DNA from: Pseudarthrobacter chlorophenolicus
Lineage (GTDB): Bacteria; Actinomycetota; Actinomycetes; Actinomycetales; Micrococcaceae
Length of the DNA: 64,000 nt
Direction of reading: 5' to 3'
Assembly: GCF_000962805.1 (NCBI RefSeq)
Contig: NZ_JZTW01000008.1
Span: forward strand, 1-64,000
Both the position numbers and the translations under genes were made by a program. Below, in pieces: positions 49,134 through 57,222 of the stretch (its first letter is position 1; each line of letters opens with the position of its first letter). A model generated the notes under the pieces. It was not told the DNA's origin. It saw nothing but the letters and a program-made list of their open reading frames with translations, and made no database searches.

Positions 49134-50465
49134 TTACTTGCCGACGAAGATGCCGTTGGAGCGGCGTGCGGCGATGTAGAAGACGATGCTGAGGATGGAC
49201 AGGACGGCCACGTAGACCGGGAAGATCCAGGTGAGGTTCAGGGACTGGAACCAGACCAGCAGGTAGGAGGCGGTGCCGCCGAAGAGGGCGACGCCGATGC
49301 CGTAGCCCAGGGCCACTCCGGTTCCGCGGATGTTCTTGGGCATCAGGGAGGAGCTGACCACGTTGTAGAGGGTCATGTTGAGCACCAGGACAACGGATCC
49401 GCCGAGCAGGACCGCCGCGAAGCCGCCGATGCCGGGCTGCACGTAGAGCAGCATGAGGAACACTGACGGGATGGCCAGGATGCGGGTCACCAGGAACCAG
49501 CGGGACATGGCCTTGCCGTCGGCGAGCTTGCCGATGATCCAGGAGCCGGCCACCAGGATGACGCCCAGGACGGTGGTGAGGGCGAAGACGGCGGTGGGGT
49601 CTTCCTTGAAGCCGCTGCGGGCTGCGCTGGGCAGGCCCACGTTCCAGGCGTAGTTGTAGGCCTGGGCTGCGCCCACCACGAAGATGATGGCGAGGACGGA
49701 GAGCCAGTGCTTGCGGACGCCGGACCAGACAGCGCGGGGCGTGTTGGTGGCCATTTCCTCTTCTTTGAGGGTTTCCGGCAGGGAGCGGCGCAGGTACAGG
49801 ACCACGAAGCCGAAGAGGGCGCCGAGGATGAACGGTACGCGCCAGCCCCATTCCCCCATGGCCGCTCCGCCGATCACCAGGCTGCAGAGGAAGCTGACCA
49901 GCGAGGCCAGCAGGATGCCGATGTTCACGTAGAAGGACATGATGCCGGCCACGTAGCCTTCGCGGCCCTTGGGCGCCAGTTCCACGGCGTGGGACGTGGA
50001 GAGCGGGGCTTCGATGCCGGTGGAGATGCCCTGCAGGACGCGGCAGACCAGAAGGATGATGCCGGCAAGCGGGCCGATGGTGGCGTAGCTGGGCGTAACG
50101 GCGATGACCAGGGTGGTGCCGGCCATCAGCATGATGGACAGCAGCATCACCCGGCGCCTGCCGATCCGGTCTGCCAGGGTGCCCAGGAGGATGCCTCCGA
50201 GGGGGCGGAAGGCGAACCCGACGGCGAACACGGCCAGAGCGTTCAGAGTTGCGGACAGCGGGTCAGTGTTGGGGAAGAAGTTGGGTCCGATGAACGCGGA
50301 CAGGAGGCCGAAGACCATCCAGTCGTACCATTCGAGGGCGTTGCCCAGGCCAAGGCCAAGCAGGCCTTTGCGGACCTCAGGGGTGAACTTTTCGTTTTTT
50401 TGGGGGGATGAAGCGGTGGTTCGGGGGGACGGGACGGCATTGTCCGTGGTTTGGGTGTCAAGCAT
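49134..50465 (-). CDS. MFS transporter of the seven-gene catabolic operon
   Basis: A 443-residue major facilitator of the metabolite:H+ symporter type: GLGLGNALEWYDWMVFGLLSAFIGPNFFP and GGILLGTLADRIGRRRVM. About 12 membrane segments. ATG 50465 follows GTAAGGA. First gene of the operon, it probably imports the organic acid degraded by the enzymes downstream. A CTTACGC...GCGTAAG dyad lies in its leader. Confidence 0.9.
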   Translation of the reverse strand: MLDTQTTDNAVPSPRTTASSPQKNEKFTPEVRKGLLGLGLGNALEWYDWMVFGLLSAFIGPNFFPNTDPLSATLNALAVFAVGFAFRPLGGILLGTLADRIGRRRVMLLSIMLMAGTTLVIAVTPSYATIGPLAGIILLVCRVLQGISTGIEAPLSTSHAVELAPKGREGYVAGIMSFYVNIGILLASLVSFLCSLVIGGAAMGEWGWRVPFILGALFGFVVLYLRRSLPETLKEEEMATNTPRAVWSGVRKHWLSVLAIIFVVGAAQAYNYAWNVGLPSAARSGFKEDPTAVFALTTVLGVILVAGSWIIGKLADGKAMSRWFLVTRILAIPSVFLMLLYVQPGIGGFAAVLLGGSVVLVLNMTLYNVVSSSLMPKNIRGTGVALGYGIGVALFGGTASYLLVWFQSLNLTWIFPVYVAVLSILSIVFYIAARRSNGIFVGK

Positions 50466-50474
50466 TGGATTTTC

Positions 50475-50502
50475 CTTACGCTTGCGCCCCGGAGGGCGTA
50501 AG
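50475..50502. promoter_or_regulatory. CTTACGC...GCGTAAG dyad in the MFS leader
   Basis: Perfect 7-bp arms (50475-50481 and 50496-50502) separated by 14 bp lie 10 bp upstream of the MFS start. It could be an RNA hairpin or operator. Inference. Confidence 0.35.
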
Positions 50503-50629
50503 AGGGTATGACGCAGGAACGCCTGTTGGAGGAGGCGCCTGATGCGAAAGTGGCAAGGAGTGTCCGGGGCCACGGAAACGTGTCCGGACGGTTAGGGATC
50601 AGCGCCGGCGCCGGTAAAGGCCGGCAGGC

Positions 50630-51235
50630 CTACAACGCGTGGGGAGCGTTGACCCAGATGGCTACGCATACCTCTTCGTAGCTGTTCTTGTACCAGTGGG
50701 GGATTTCCGAAGAGTAGGTGATCGAGTCGCCCTCTTCGAGGCTGTAGCAGACGCCGTCAAGGTAGACGTCCTTCCGGCCCGAAATGATGTAGCAGAACTC
50801 TTCGCCACTGTGGGTGAAGGGTGTTGCGCTGGTGTCGTGCCCTGGGGGCGTGCTGATCCATTGCGCTTCGATGGTGCCATCGCGGTCCGGGGTCAGCAGC
50901 TCATGAATTGCTTCGCCGACGGACTCGCGGGTGACGTTTTGGAGGTTGCGCCGCGCGGATCTCCGGACCACCGGGGACCTGGACTGGTCCTGGCCGATGA
51001 AGAACCGTCCCACTGGGATGTCCAGTCCGTGGGCCAGCTGCGCGAGGGTTGTGAAAGACGGGTTGGCCATTCCGCGTTCGATCTGGCTGACGATCGCCTG
51101 GCTGAGTCCGGTGATTTCCGAGAGCCGGGCCAGGGTCATTCCCCGGTCCTTTCGCATGGACCGCACCTTGTTGCCGACTGTGGCCAGCAGTTCGCTGGTG
51201 GCCGGCGGGGCGGTGGTGCTAGTCTCGGTGGTCAT
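50630..51235 (-). CDS. XRE-cupin transcriptional regulator
   Basis: A 201-residue regulator. The XRE helix-turn-helix is VRSMRKDRGMTLARLSEITGLSQAIVSQIERGMANPS (from about residue 27). A C-terminal cupin follows (EEFCYIISGRKDVYLDGVCYSLEEGDSITYSSEIPHWY), presumably binding the inducer. It lies upstream of the seven-gene catabolic operon on the same strand. Two direct repeats 40 bp apart in its promoter suggest autoregulation. Confidence 0.92.
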   Translation of the reverse strand: MTTETSTTAPPATSELLATVGNKVRSMRKDRGMTLARLSEITGLSQAIVSQIERGMANPSFTTLAQLAHGLDIPVGRFFIGQDQSRSPVVRRSARRNLQNVTRESVGEAIHELLTPDRDGTIEAQWISTPPGHDTSATPFTHSGEEFCYIISGRKDVYLDGVCYSLEEGDSITYSSEIPHWYKNSYEEVCVAIWVNAPHAL

Positions 51236-51267
51236 CGTTTGTCTTTCACTGGGTGATGCTACTCACA

Positions 51268-51284
51268 TAACTATAGTGAAGATT
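51268..51284. promoter_or_regulatory. Direct repeat TAACTATAGTGAAGATT (copy 1)
   Basis: A 17-bp element 33 bp upstream of the XRE-cupin start. It is repeated with one mismatch exactly 40 bp further upstream. Its AT-rich sequence stands out in this GC-rich DNA, so it is a probable operator. Confidence 0.65.
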
Positions 51285-51307
51285 TGAGGCCAGTCAACGG
51301 GTTTTCC

Positions 51308-51324
51308 TAACTATATTGAAGATT
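51308..51324. promoter_or_regulatory. Direct repeat TAACTATATTGAAGATT (copy 2)
   Basis: Second copy, 16 of 17 bases identical to copy 1, about four helical turns away and in the same orientation, consistent with two regulator dimers on one face of the DNA. Confidence 0.65.
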
Positions 51325-51421
51325 CGCTCTCCAGTGCCCTACGAGAATCCCCATGCTGAGTCCCCCGCGCCGGGCCGAAAGACACCTGTAAAACTCCCTG
51401 ACCAGGGCGCATACTGGCGCC

Positions 51422-51886
51422 ATGAGCGACGCCACGCGGAAACCGGACCGAATCCTGTTCGTGCTGATCGGCGTCGTCGGACTGCTGGTGGTAGTTGCGC
51501 TGGCGGTGGTCTTCACGCGCGGCGAGCCCGCTGCACTGGACGAGGCCAGTCCCGCCGGCGTGGTCCAGCGGTACAGCAAGGCCGTGATCGACGGCGACAA
51601 CACCACCGCGGATTCCTACCTCACCGAGGCCGCCCGGAGCAGATGCCGGGGAGGCTATCCGGGTGAGCCCCGCCCGGCGCGCGTCGTTTTGGTCTCGACG
51701 TCGGAGCGCACCGATTCAGCCACGGTGCGGGTTTCGATCGTCCGGCAGTCCCAAGGCGGACCGTTTGGACCGTCCGAATACGAAATGGAGGACGCGTTCT
51801 CGCTCCTGAAAGTCGACGGCACCTGGAAGATCGACCAGCCGCCCTACATCCTGACCGCCTGCTCAGTGGTTCCGGCCAAACCATGA
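51422..51886 (+). CDS. Hypothetical membrane-anchored protein
   Basis: A 154-residue protein with one N-terminal membrane segment (about 10-32) after a short basic cytoplasmic stretch. The extracytoplasmic domain has GVVQRYSKAVIDGDNTTADSYLTEAARSRC and FSLLKVDGTWKIDQPPY, a pattern seen in NTF2-like (DUF4878-type) lipoprotein domains. It is coupled to the next gene (ATGA overlap). Function unknown. Confidence 0.7.
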   Translation: MSDATRKPDRILFVLIGVVGLLVVVALAVVFTRGEPAALDEASPAGVVQRYSKAVIDGDNTTADSYLTEAARSRCRGGYPGEPRPARVVLVSTSERTDSATVRVSIVRQSQGGPFGPSEYEMEDAFSLLKVDGTWKIDQPPYILTACSVVPAKP

Positions 51887-53613
51887 CCACGCCGGCAGCC
51901 ACAACCTCCCGCGCCCCCGCCGGCGGCCTGGCCACCCTCCGCCGCCTGATCCTTTACGTCCTGCTTTTCGCCCTGGTGGTGATTGCGGCGTCGGGCGTGA
52001 GCGGCCTGCTCGAACGGCTCTTCCGCGCGTCTTCCGTGCTGGTCATCGGCGATCCTGCCAGCCTGGCACTCCCCATGGCGTTCACCCTGATCGGCGGCCC
52101 GCTGGCCCTGCTGCTGTGGTGGTTTGCCTGGCGGCGCCTCGATGACGCGGCGGAGCGCACCGCGGCCGGCTGGGGCCTGTACTTGTCCGGGATGTACGCC
52201 GTTTCGCTCATCATCGCCACCACGTCGCTGTTGAACCTGGCAACGGCTTTCATCGATACGCAGGAAAGCCAGTGGCAGTCCCCGCTCGCCAACGGTTTGG
52301 TGTGGGCGGCCATTTGGCTCTGGCACCGGTGGATGTGGAAGCACCCCGCCAAACCATCGACGCATCTGGAGGATGTCAGGACAATCCTAGGCTCCGTGTT
52401 CGGCCTGCTGCTGGGTGCCGGCGCAGCCGTTGCCGCCCTCAGTGGCCTGCTGGACGTGGCCATCCGCGGCTTCCCACTCAGTGCAGTGGTTGAGCCGTGG
52501 TGGTATGCCCCGGTCCGTTCGCTCGTGTGGGCCGCGGGCGGCGCCCTGGTGTGGTGGTGGCACTGGTTCAGGGAAGGCGGCCGGCACTTCCGGACCGGCC
52601 TGGCGGATGTGGCCATGATCGCCGTCGGCATCTTCATCGCGGGCATCGCAGCGCTGGGCGGGGTAGGCGTAGTGGTGTTCGTCCTGCTGCGGCTCGCATT
52701 CGACCGCAGCGATCCGGTGAACCTGCTGTTGGAGCCGCTGGCGCCGGCAATCTCGGCCGCGGCCATCGGCGCTGTGGTGTGGCGCTACCACCGGGCGGTG
52801 GCGGTCACCCGGTCCACAGAAACCAGGCGCGCCAGCCTCCTGGTGACATCGGCGGTTGCGCTTGCCGCGGCCGCGTCCGGCGTGGGCGTGGTGGTGAATG
52901 CCCTGCTGGCTGCCGCCGTCTCACCGCTGGCCGGCGGCGCCGCGCGCACCCTGCTGCTGGGCGGCATCAGCTCCCTGATGGTGGGCGGCCCGGTGTGGTG
53001 GCTGGCGTGGAAGCCTCGGCACCAGCCCCGGACAGCAGGCGAAATACCACCTGGCCGGCGCATTTACCTGGTGGCATTCTTCGGCGTCAGCGCGGTGGTG
53101 GCCCTGATAACGCTGCTGGTGACGGGCTACCGGGTGTTCCAGTACCTGCTGGGCGACGTCTCCGGCGGAAGCCTCGTGGACAGGATCCGGGCACCACTGG
53201 GCCTGCTGGTTGCGGCTGGGTTAGTGGCCGGCTACCACTTCGCGTCGTGGCGGCACGACCGCACGCTGCTGGCAGCCGCCGCGCCCGCCCCGCGTCGGGT
53301 GATTGACCAGGTCACGCTGGTCAGCGGCTATCCCTCGGGCATCCTTGACGTCCGTGCTTTGGCGCGGGGCATCGCTGAGGCCACGGGTGGTGCCAAGGTG
53401 ACCGCCTGGCTGAGGGCGGACGACGGCACTGGCCTGCCGCCGTCGTCCGCCCCTGCGCCGGGGTCACCGGTTGCCCCGCCCGACGACGTCATCCAGCAGG
53501 TGACGGCGGCAGTGGCCGACGTGACCGCGCCGCACATCCTGGTCATCGTGGGTCCGGGCAACCGCCTGGACGTGGTCCCGCTGGCCGCGCCGCCTCCGGA
53601 CATGGGGAGCTGA
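51883..53613 (+). CDS. DUF5671 family multi-spanning membrane protein
   Basis: A 576-residue integral membrane protein built from repeats of a DUF5671-like unit with about four membrane segments (LRRLILYVLLFALVVIAASGVSGLLE; GPLALLLWWFAWRRLDD; repeated later as GGPVWWLAWKP). The last ~100 residues are soluble. They contain a Ser/Pro/Gly linker (LPPSSAPAPGSPV) encoded by a palindrome like the local terminators. Function unknown. Coupled to the NTF2-like membrane protein. Confidence 0.8.
   Translation: MTTPAATTSRAPAGGLATLRRLILYVLLFALVVIAASGVSGLLERLFRASSVLVIGDPASLALPMAFTLIGGPLALLLWWFAWRRLDDAAERTAAGWGLYLSGMYAVSLIIATTSLLNLATAFIDTQESQWQSPLANGLVWAAIWLWHRWMWKHPAKPSTHLEDVRTILGSVFGLLLGAGAAVAALSGLLDVAIRGFPLSAVVEPWWYAPVRSLVWAAGGALVWWWHWFREGGRHFRTGLADVAMIAVGIFIAGIAALGGVGVVVFVLLRLAFDRSDPVNLLLEPLAPAISAAAIGAVVWRYHRAVAVTRSTETRRASLLVTSAVALAAAASGVGVVVNALLAAAVSPLAGGAARTLLLGGISSLMVGGPVWWLAWKPRHQPRTAGEIPPGRRIYLVAFFGVSAVVALITLLVTGYRVFQYLLGDVSGGSLVDRIRAPLGLLVAAGLVAGYHFASWRHDRTLLAAAAPAPRRVIDQVTLVSGYPSGILDVRALARGIAEATGGAKVTAWLRADDGTGLPPSSAPAPGSPVAPPDDVIQQVTAAVADVTAPHILVIVGPGNRLDVVPLAAPPPDMGS
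53414..53452 (+). repeat. Terminator-family palindrome inside a coding sequence
   Basis: GGGCGGACGACGGC (53414-53427) and GCCGTCGTCCGCCC (53439-53452) are perfect arms with an 11-base loop. The core GCGGACGACGGC equals that of the terminators at 657 and 30573. Here it lies in frame within the DUF5671 gene, with no T-tract. Confidence 0.8.
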
Positions 53614-53617
53614 GTGC

Positions 53618-54391
53618 TTAGTTCTTGCTGCGGATCGTCAGCCCCAGGGACTGCGGTTGCTGCCGGGGCTGCGCCGGAGCGCACCCGGGGCAGCACGCGT
53701 CTGCGCCCTGCCCGCTGCTGGTGTTACCGCCGGTGTGGGGTAATGCTTGAGACTCTGCGTGGGGCACCGCGCAGCAGACGTCCCCGCGCCAGGCGTTGAA
53801 GCCTTCGCGGACAGCGATGCCGGCGATCACGATGGCTGCTGAAGCGTCTGCCCACCACCAGCCCAGCGTGCTGTTCAGGACCAGTCCCACCAGCAGCACC
53901 GCGGACAGGTAGGTGCATAGAAGTGTCTGCTTGGAGTCGGCGACGGCGGTCCGGGAGCCAAGCTCGCGTCCGGCCCGGCGCTGCGCCCATGAGAGTACCG
54001 GCATGATGGCCAGGCTCAGTGCGGCGATCACGATGCCGGGAGTGGAGTGCTGGGCCTCTCCCCCGCCCGCCAGCGACCGGACGGCATCCACGGTGACGAA
54101 TGCGGCGAGCGCGAAGAAGGAGATGGCAATGATGCGCAGGGTGAGTTGCTCGCGCCGCTCCGGGTCCTTGGCGGAGAACTGCCACGACAGCGCCACGGCC
54201 GATGCGACCTCGATGACCGAATCCAGGCCGAACCCGATCAGTGCCGACGAATCGGCTACGCCGCCGGCCCAGAGCGCAACCACGGCTTCGATGACGTTGT
54301 AGGTGATGGTGGCGGCTGCGAAGAGGCGGATCCGGCGCGTCAGGATGGCCCGCCGATCGGACGGAAGGCGCGGGGCCAGGGTGCCGCTCAT
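53618..54391 (-). CDS. Cation diffusion facilitator (metal efflux) with Cys-rich tail
   Basis: A 257-residue CDF-family transporter with about five to six membrane segments. It has GGVADSSALIGFGLDSVIEVASAVALSW, where Asp residues form the transport site, and ADSKQTLLCTYLSAVLL with WWWADASAAIVI. The C-terminal tail is His/Cys-rich (WRGDVCCAVPHAES; DACCPGCAP) and probably binds the exported metal. It replaces the usual cytoplasmic dimer domain. ATG 54391 overlaps the ArsR stop (ATGA); ATG 54400 is an alternative. Confidence 0.9.
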   Translation of the reverse strand: MSGTLAPRLPSDRRAILTRRIRLFAAATITYNVIEAVVALWAGGVADSSALIGFGLDSVIEVASAVALSWQFSAKDPERREQLTLRIIAISFFALAAFVTVDAVRSLAGGGEAQHSTPGIVIAALSLAIMPVLSWAQRRAGRELGSRTAVADSKQTLLCTYLSAVLLVGLVLNSTLGWWWADASAAIVIAGIAVREGFNAWRGDVCCAVPHAESQALPHTGGNTSSGQGADACCPGCAPAQPRQQPQSLGLTIRSKN

Positions 54392-54714
54392 GCCAGGCAC
54401 TCGCCGTCGGGCGCGCAGCAGGCCGGGTCCACCGCGAGGACAACGCCGAGGAGGTCCTTGATGGCGTGGCCCAGCCGGGCATCAGCAAGTTCGTAGCGCG
54501 TCCGGCGGCCGTCCGGGACGGACACCACCAGCCCGCAGCCGCGCAGGCAGGTGAGGTGGTTGGACATGCTCTGCCGGGACACTCCGATGGAGTCGGCCAG
54601 ATCCGACGGATAGGACGGTGCCTGGGCGAGGGCCAGCAGGACCTGCGCCCGGGTGGGGTCCGAGACGGCGTATCCGAAGCGCGCCAGAACCGGGGCGTGG
54701 GTAAGGGTCTCCAT
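54388..54714 (-). CDS. ArsR/SmtB family metal-sensing repressor
   Basis: A 108-residue winged-helix repressor. The helix-turn-helix is YPSDLADSIGVSRQSMSNHLTCLRGCGLV, where Cys residues near the recognition helix (TCLRGC) resemble CmtR-type sensors, and the C-terminal PACCAPDGEC supplies more Cys ligands. It probably represses itself and the coupled CDF exporter, with release by a soft or divalent metal. ATG 54714 is chosen; upstream ATGs fall in the operator region. Confidence 0.9.
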   Translation of the reverse strand: METLTHAPVLARFGYAVSDPTRAQVLLALAQAPSYPSDLADSIGVSRQSMSNHLTCLRGCGLVVSVPDGRRTRYELADARLGHAIKDLLGVVLAVDPACCAPDGECLA

Positions 54715-54749
54715 CCACCCGATAGTACATTGCAGGCTGTATCCATTCA

Positions 54750-54763
54750 ATGCTGTACTGCAT
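54750..54763. promoter_or_regulatory. Candidate ArsR operator
   Basis: ATGCTGTACTGCAT is a near-palindrome (only two positions break symmetry) in the divergent region between the ArsR gene and the Na+/H+ antiporter. Binding is inferred. Confidence 0.35.
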
Positions 54764-54821
54764 GGGCCGCTATCCGTTGGTCTTCCGTTCCCTTTGGCGG
54801 CGTTGCTGGGAGAATGACCCC

Positions 54822-56696
54822 ATGGAAATCGCCCTGGGCCTTCTGGTCCTCGTTGCCGTGGTCTGTGCCGGCAGCGCCCTCGGCCGGAAGCTCAACATTT
54901 CGGTGCCGCTGCTGCTGGTGCTGATCGGTGTGGCGGGGTCCTTCCTTCCGTTCATACCGGACATCGAGCTGAACCCGGAACTGGTGCTGGTGGGGCTGCT
55001 GCCGCCACTCCTGTATGCAGCGGCGCTGCGCACATCCTTGTTCGATTTCGGCTCCAACCGCCGCGCCATCGGACTGCTTTCGGTGGGCTATGTCATCTTC
55101 GGGACCCTCACAGTCGGCCTGGTGGTTTGGTGGCTCTTTCCGGAGATCCCGCTGGCCGCGGCGTTCGCACTGGGGGCCGTGCTGGCGCCGCCGGATGCGG
55201 TGGCTGCGACGGCGATCGCGCGGAAGGTGGGGATGCCGCGCCGGATCGTCACCATCCTCGAGGGCGAATCCCTGGTGAACGACGCCACGGCGCTGATCTG
55301 CCTGCGCGCCGCGATTGCTGCCATCTCGGGTGTGGTGTCCGTGGCCGGGATTGCCGGGGACTTCCTGCTGGCGGTGGGCGGCGGACTGGTGGTGGGCATC
55401 GCCGCGGCATACGTGCTCACCATGCTCCGCAAACGGATCCGCAACGTTGCCATCAATACGTCGACGTCGCTGGCGGCGCCCCTGGTGGCCTACCTGCCGG
55501 CGGAGGCGATCCACGCCTCCGGTGTGCTCGCCGTCGTCGTCACCGGCCTCATTATGGGCACCAAGGCGCCGTCCATGCCCAACGGCGCGGCCCGGCTCAG
55601 CCAGCGGAGCAACTGGAACACCGTGCAGTTCCTGCTGGAGAACTCGGTGTTCCTGCTGATCGGGCTGCAGGTCCGCACCATCGTGGACGGCGTCCAGGAC
55701 GATTCCCTGGGCGCGGGCAGGATCTGGGCAGGCTGTGCCGTGATCTTGCTGGCCGTGCTGTTCCTCCGGCCGGTGTGGGTGTTCCCGGCCACGTATCTGC
55801 CGCGGCTGATCCCGTCGGTGCAGCGGAAGGACCCGGCGCCGCCGTGGCAGTTCGCTGCCATTGTGTCGTGGGCCGGGATGCGGGGCGTGGTCACCCTGGC
55901 CGCCGTCTTGGTATTGCCTGAGGACCTGGAACACCGGTCAGTGCTGATCCTCGCCGCCCTGGTGGTGGTGGGCGGCACGCTGACGCTGCAGGGTTTCACG
56001 CTTCCGGCGCTGGTGCGCATCCTCCGGGTGCAGGGGCCGGACCAGCGCGAGGACGCTTTGAACCAGGCGTCGCTTATGCAGCTGGCCACCGCAGCGGGCG
56101 TCGCGAAGCTGCATGAACTCAGGACGGATGACGACCCGCCGGAGGTGGTGTCCATGTTGAAGCGGCGGACGCAGGAACGGGGGCTCGCGGCTTGGGAGCG
56201 GCTGGGACGGCCGTCGGCGGAAACGTCCACGCCCAGCGAACGCTATGCCCGGCTGCGGCTAGCGATGCTCGAAGCGGAGCGGGAAAAGGTGCTGGAGCTC
56301 CGGCGTGGCGGCGAGTATGCGCATGAGGTCCTGAGCGCTGTCCTTGAGCGGCTGGACGTTGAGGAATCGATGCTGGACGTGTCCTTGGACGAGATTGACC
56401 CGTCGGGCGGTGGCGGTGGCGAAGGCGTGGCAAAACCCGGTGGTGAGTGCGACCACCTCGAGACCGCGGCACCGCTGGAAGTGCCCGACGGTGCGTTCTG
56501 CGAGGACTGCGTGCGGGAGGGCACGACGACGGTCCACCTCCGTATGTGCCTGCAGTGCGGCAACGTGGGGTGCTGCGATTCTTCCCCGGCCACCCACGCC
56601 TCCAGGCACTTCGAAGCCACCGGCCACCCCGTCATGCGCAGCATTGAGCCCGGCGAGGACTGGCGTTGGTGCTACCAGGACGACCTGCTGGGGTGA
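54822..56696 (+). CDS. CPA1 Na+/H+ antiporter with C-terminal UBP-type zinc finger
   Basis: A 624-residue protein. Residues 1-~410 are a CPA1 (NhaP/NHE-like) antiporter with about 12 membrane segments. It has LAPPDAVAATAIARKVGMP and EGESLVNDATALI (the Asp of the ion-binding site) and AGMRGVVTLAAVLVLP. A soluble linker follows, then residues 543-624 form a UBP/ZnF domain: CDHLE, FCEDC, MCLQCGNVGCCD, HASRHFEATGHPV and WRWCYQDD. ATG 54822 follows GGGAGAA. The zinc finger may sense or recruit a C-terminal Gly-bearing partner (inference). Confidence 0.9.
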   Translation: MEIALGLLVLVAVVCAGSALGRKLNISVPLLLVLIGVAGSFLPFIPDIELNPELVLVGLLPPLLYAAALRTSLFDFGSNRRAIGLLSVGYVIFGTLTVGLVVWWLFPEIPLAAAFALGAVLAPPDAVAATAIARKVGMPRRIVTILEGESLVNDATALICLRAAIAAISGVVSVAGIAGDFLLAVGGGLVVGIAAAYVLTMLRKRIRNVAINTSTSLAAPLVAYLPAEAIHASGVLAVVVTGLIMGTKAPSMPNGAARLSQRSNWNTVQFLLENSVFLLIGLQVRTIVDGVQDDSLGAGRIWAGCAVILLAVLFLRPVWVFPATYLPRLIPSVQRKDPAPPWQFAAIVSWAGMRGVVTLAAVLVLPEDLEHRSVLILAALVVVGGTLTLQGFTLPALVRILRVQGPDQREDALNQASLMQLATAAGVAKLHELRTDDDPPEVVSMLKRRTQERGLAAWERLGRPSAETSTPSERYARLRLAMLEAEREKVLELRRGGEYAHEVLSAVLERLDVEESMLDVSLDEIDPSGGGGGEGVAKPGGECDHLETAAPLEVPDGAFCEDCVREGTTTVHLRMCLQCGNVGCCDSSPATHASRHFEATGHPVMRSIEPGEDWRWCYQDDLLG

Positions 56697-56753
56697 TTTT
56701 GGCCTGTAAGGGTGAGCGCTTGTCCGTGGACCGAGACAGTTGCGCTCAGCGTG

Positions 56754-57068
56754 TCATTTGTTTGTTGTCCGCCCGCTCCGCCGGCCGCTCCGATAACCGG
56801 CCCAGAAGGCGAGGACCAGCAGTCCCAGCACGGCGATGCCCAACCCGATCTGTGTCCCCTGCGTAACGAAGGTCATCCCCGATCCATTGAATGTGTCGTT
56901 GCTTAGCGGCGCGTAGGCGAACCAGCCAAAGCTGGCGGTCGCCTGCTGGTTCCACGCGACAATGCACCCCACCAGCAGCGCGGCGGCGCCGAGGAAAGGT
57001 GCGACGACGGCGCTGAGCCTGGTGCGTTTGGACGGCTTTAGTTGGTCAGGTATTTCGTTGTCCCCCAT
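56754..57068 (-). CDS. Small two-helix membrane protein, module copy 1
   Basis: A 104-residue protein with two membrane segments (about 24-42 and 70-92) and a basic tail (GYRSGRRSGRTTNK). It is paralogous to 57667-57978: shared features are the charged N-terminus MGDNEIPDQ/MGERNTPED, the GCIVAW/GCLIAW segment, FAYAPLSN/FAYAPNSN and LAFWAGYRSGRR/LAFWAGFRMGRR. The TAGACT promoter 7 bp before ATG 57068 implies a leaderless transcript. Function unknown. Confidence 0.75.
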   Translation of the reverse strand: MGDNEIPDQLKPSKRTRLSAVVAPFLGAAALLVGCIVAWNQQATASFGWFAYAPLSNDTFNGSGMTFVTQGTQIGLGIAVLGLLVLAFWAGYRSGRRSGRTTNK

Positions 57069-57075
57069 GCCTGCG

Positions 57076-57081
57076 AGTCTA
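57076..57081 (-). promoter_or_regulatory. -10 element TAGACT, leaderless promoter of module copy 1
   Basis: TAGACT ends 7 bp before the ATG at 57068, so transcription should start at or next to the start codon. The identical element and spacing occur at 57986-57991. Confidence 0.6.
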
Positions 57082-57222
57082 GCCGTGGGCGCCGGACGGC
57101 CCTTCCCGGCTCAGCCCGCCACGTCTAGGCTGGGCTGACGCCGGGCGTAAGCTTCACGGCCCCTCAGCGAACGCCCGGATGAGATTTCCGGAACAGGCCG
57201 ATTTCCCAGAACCCGAGGATGG

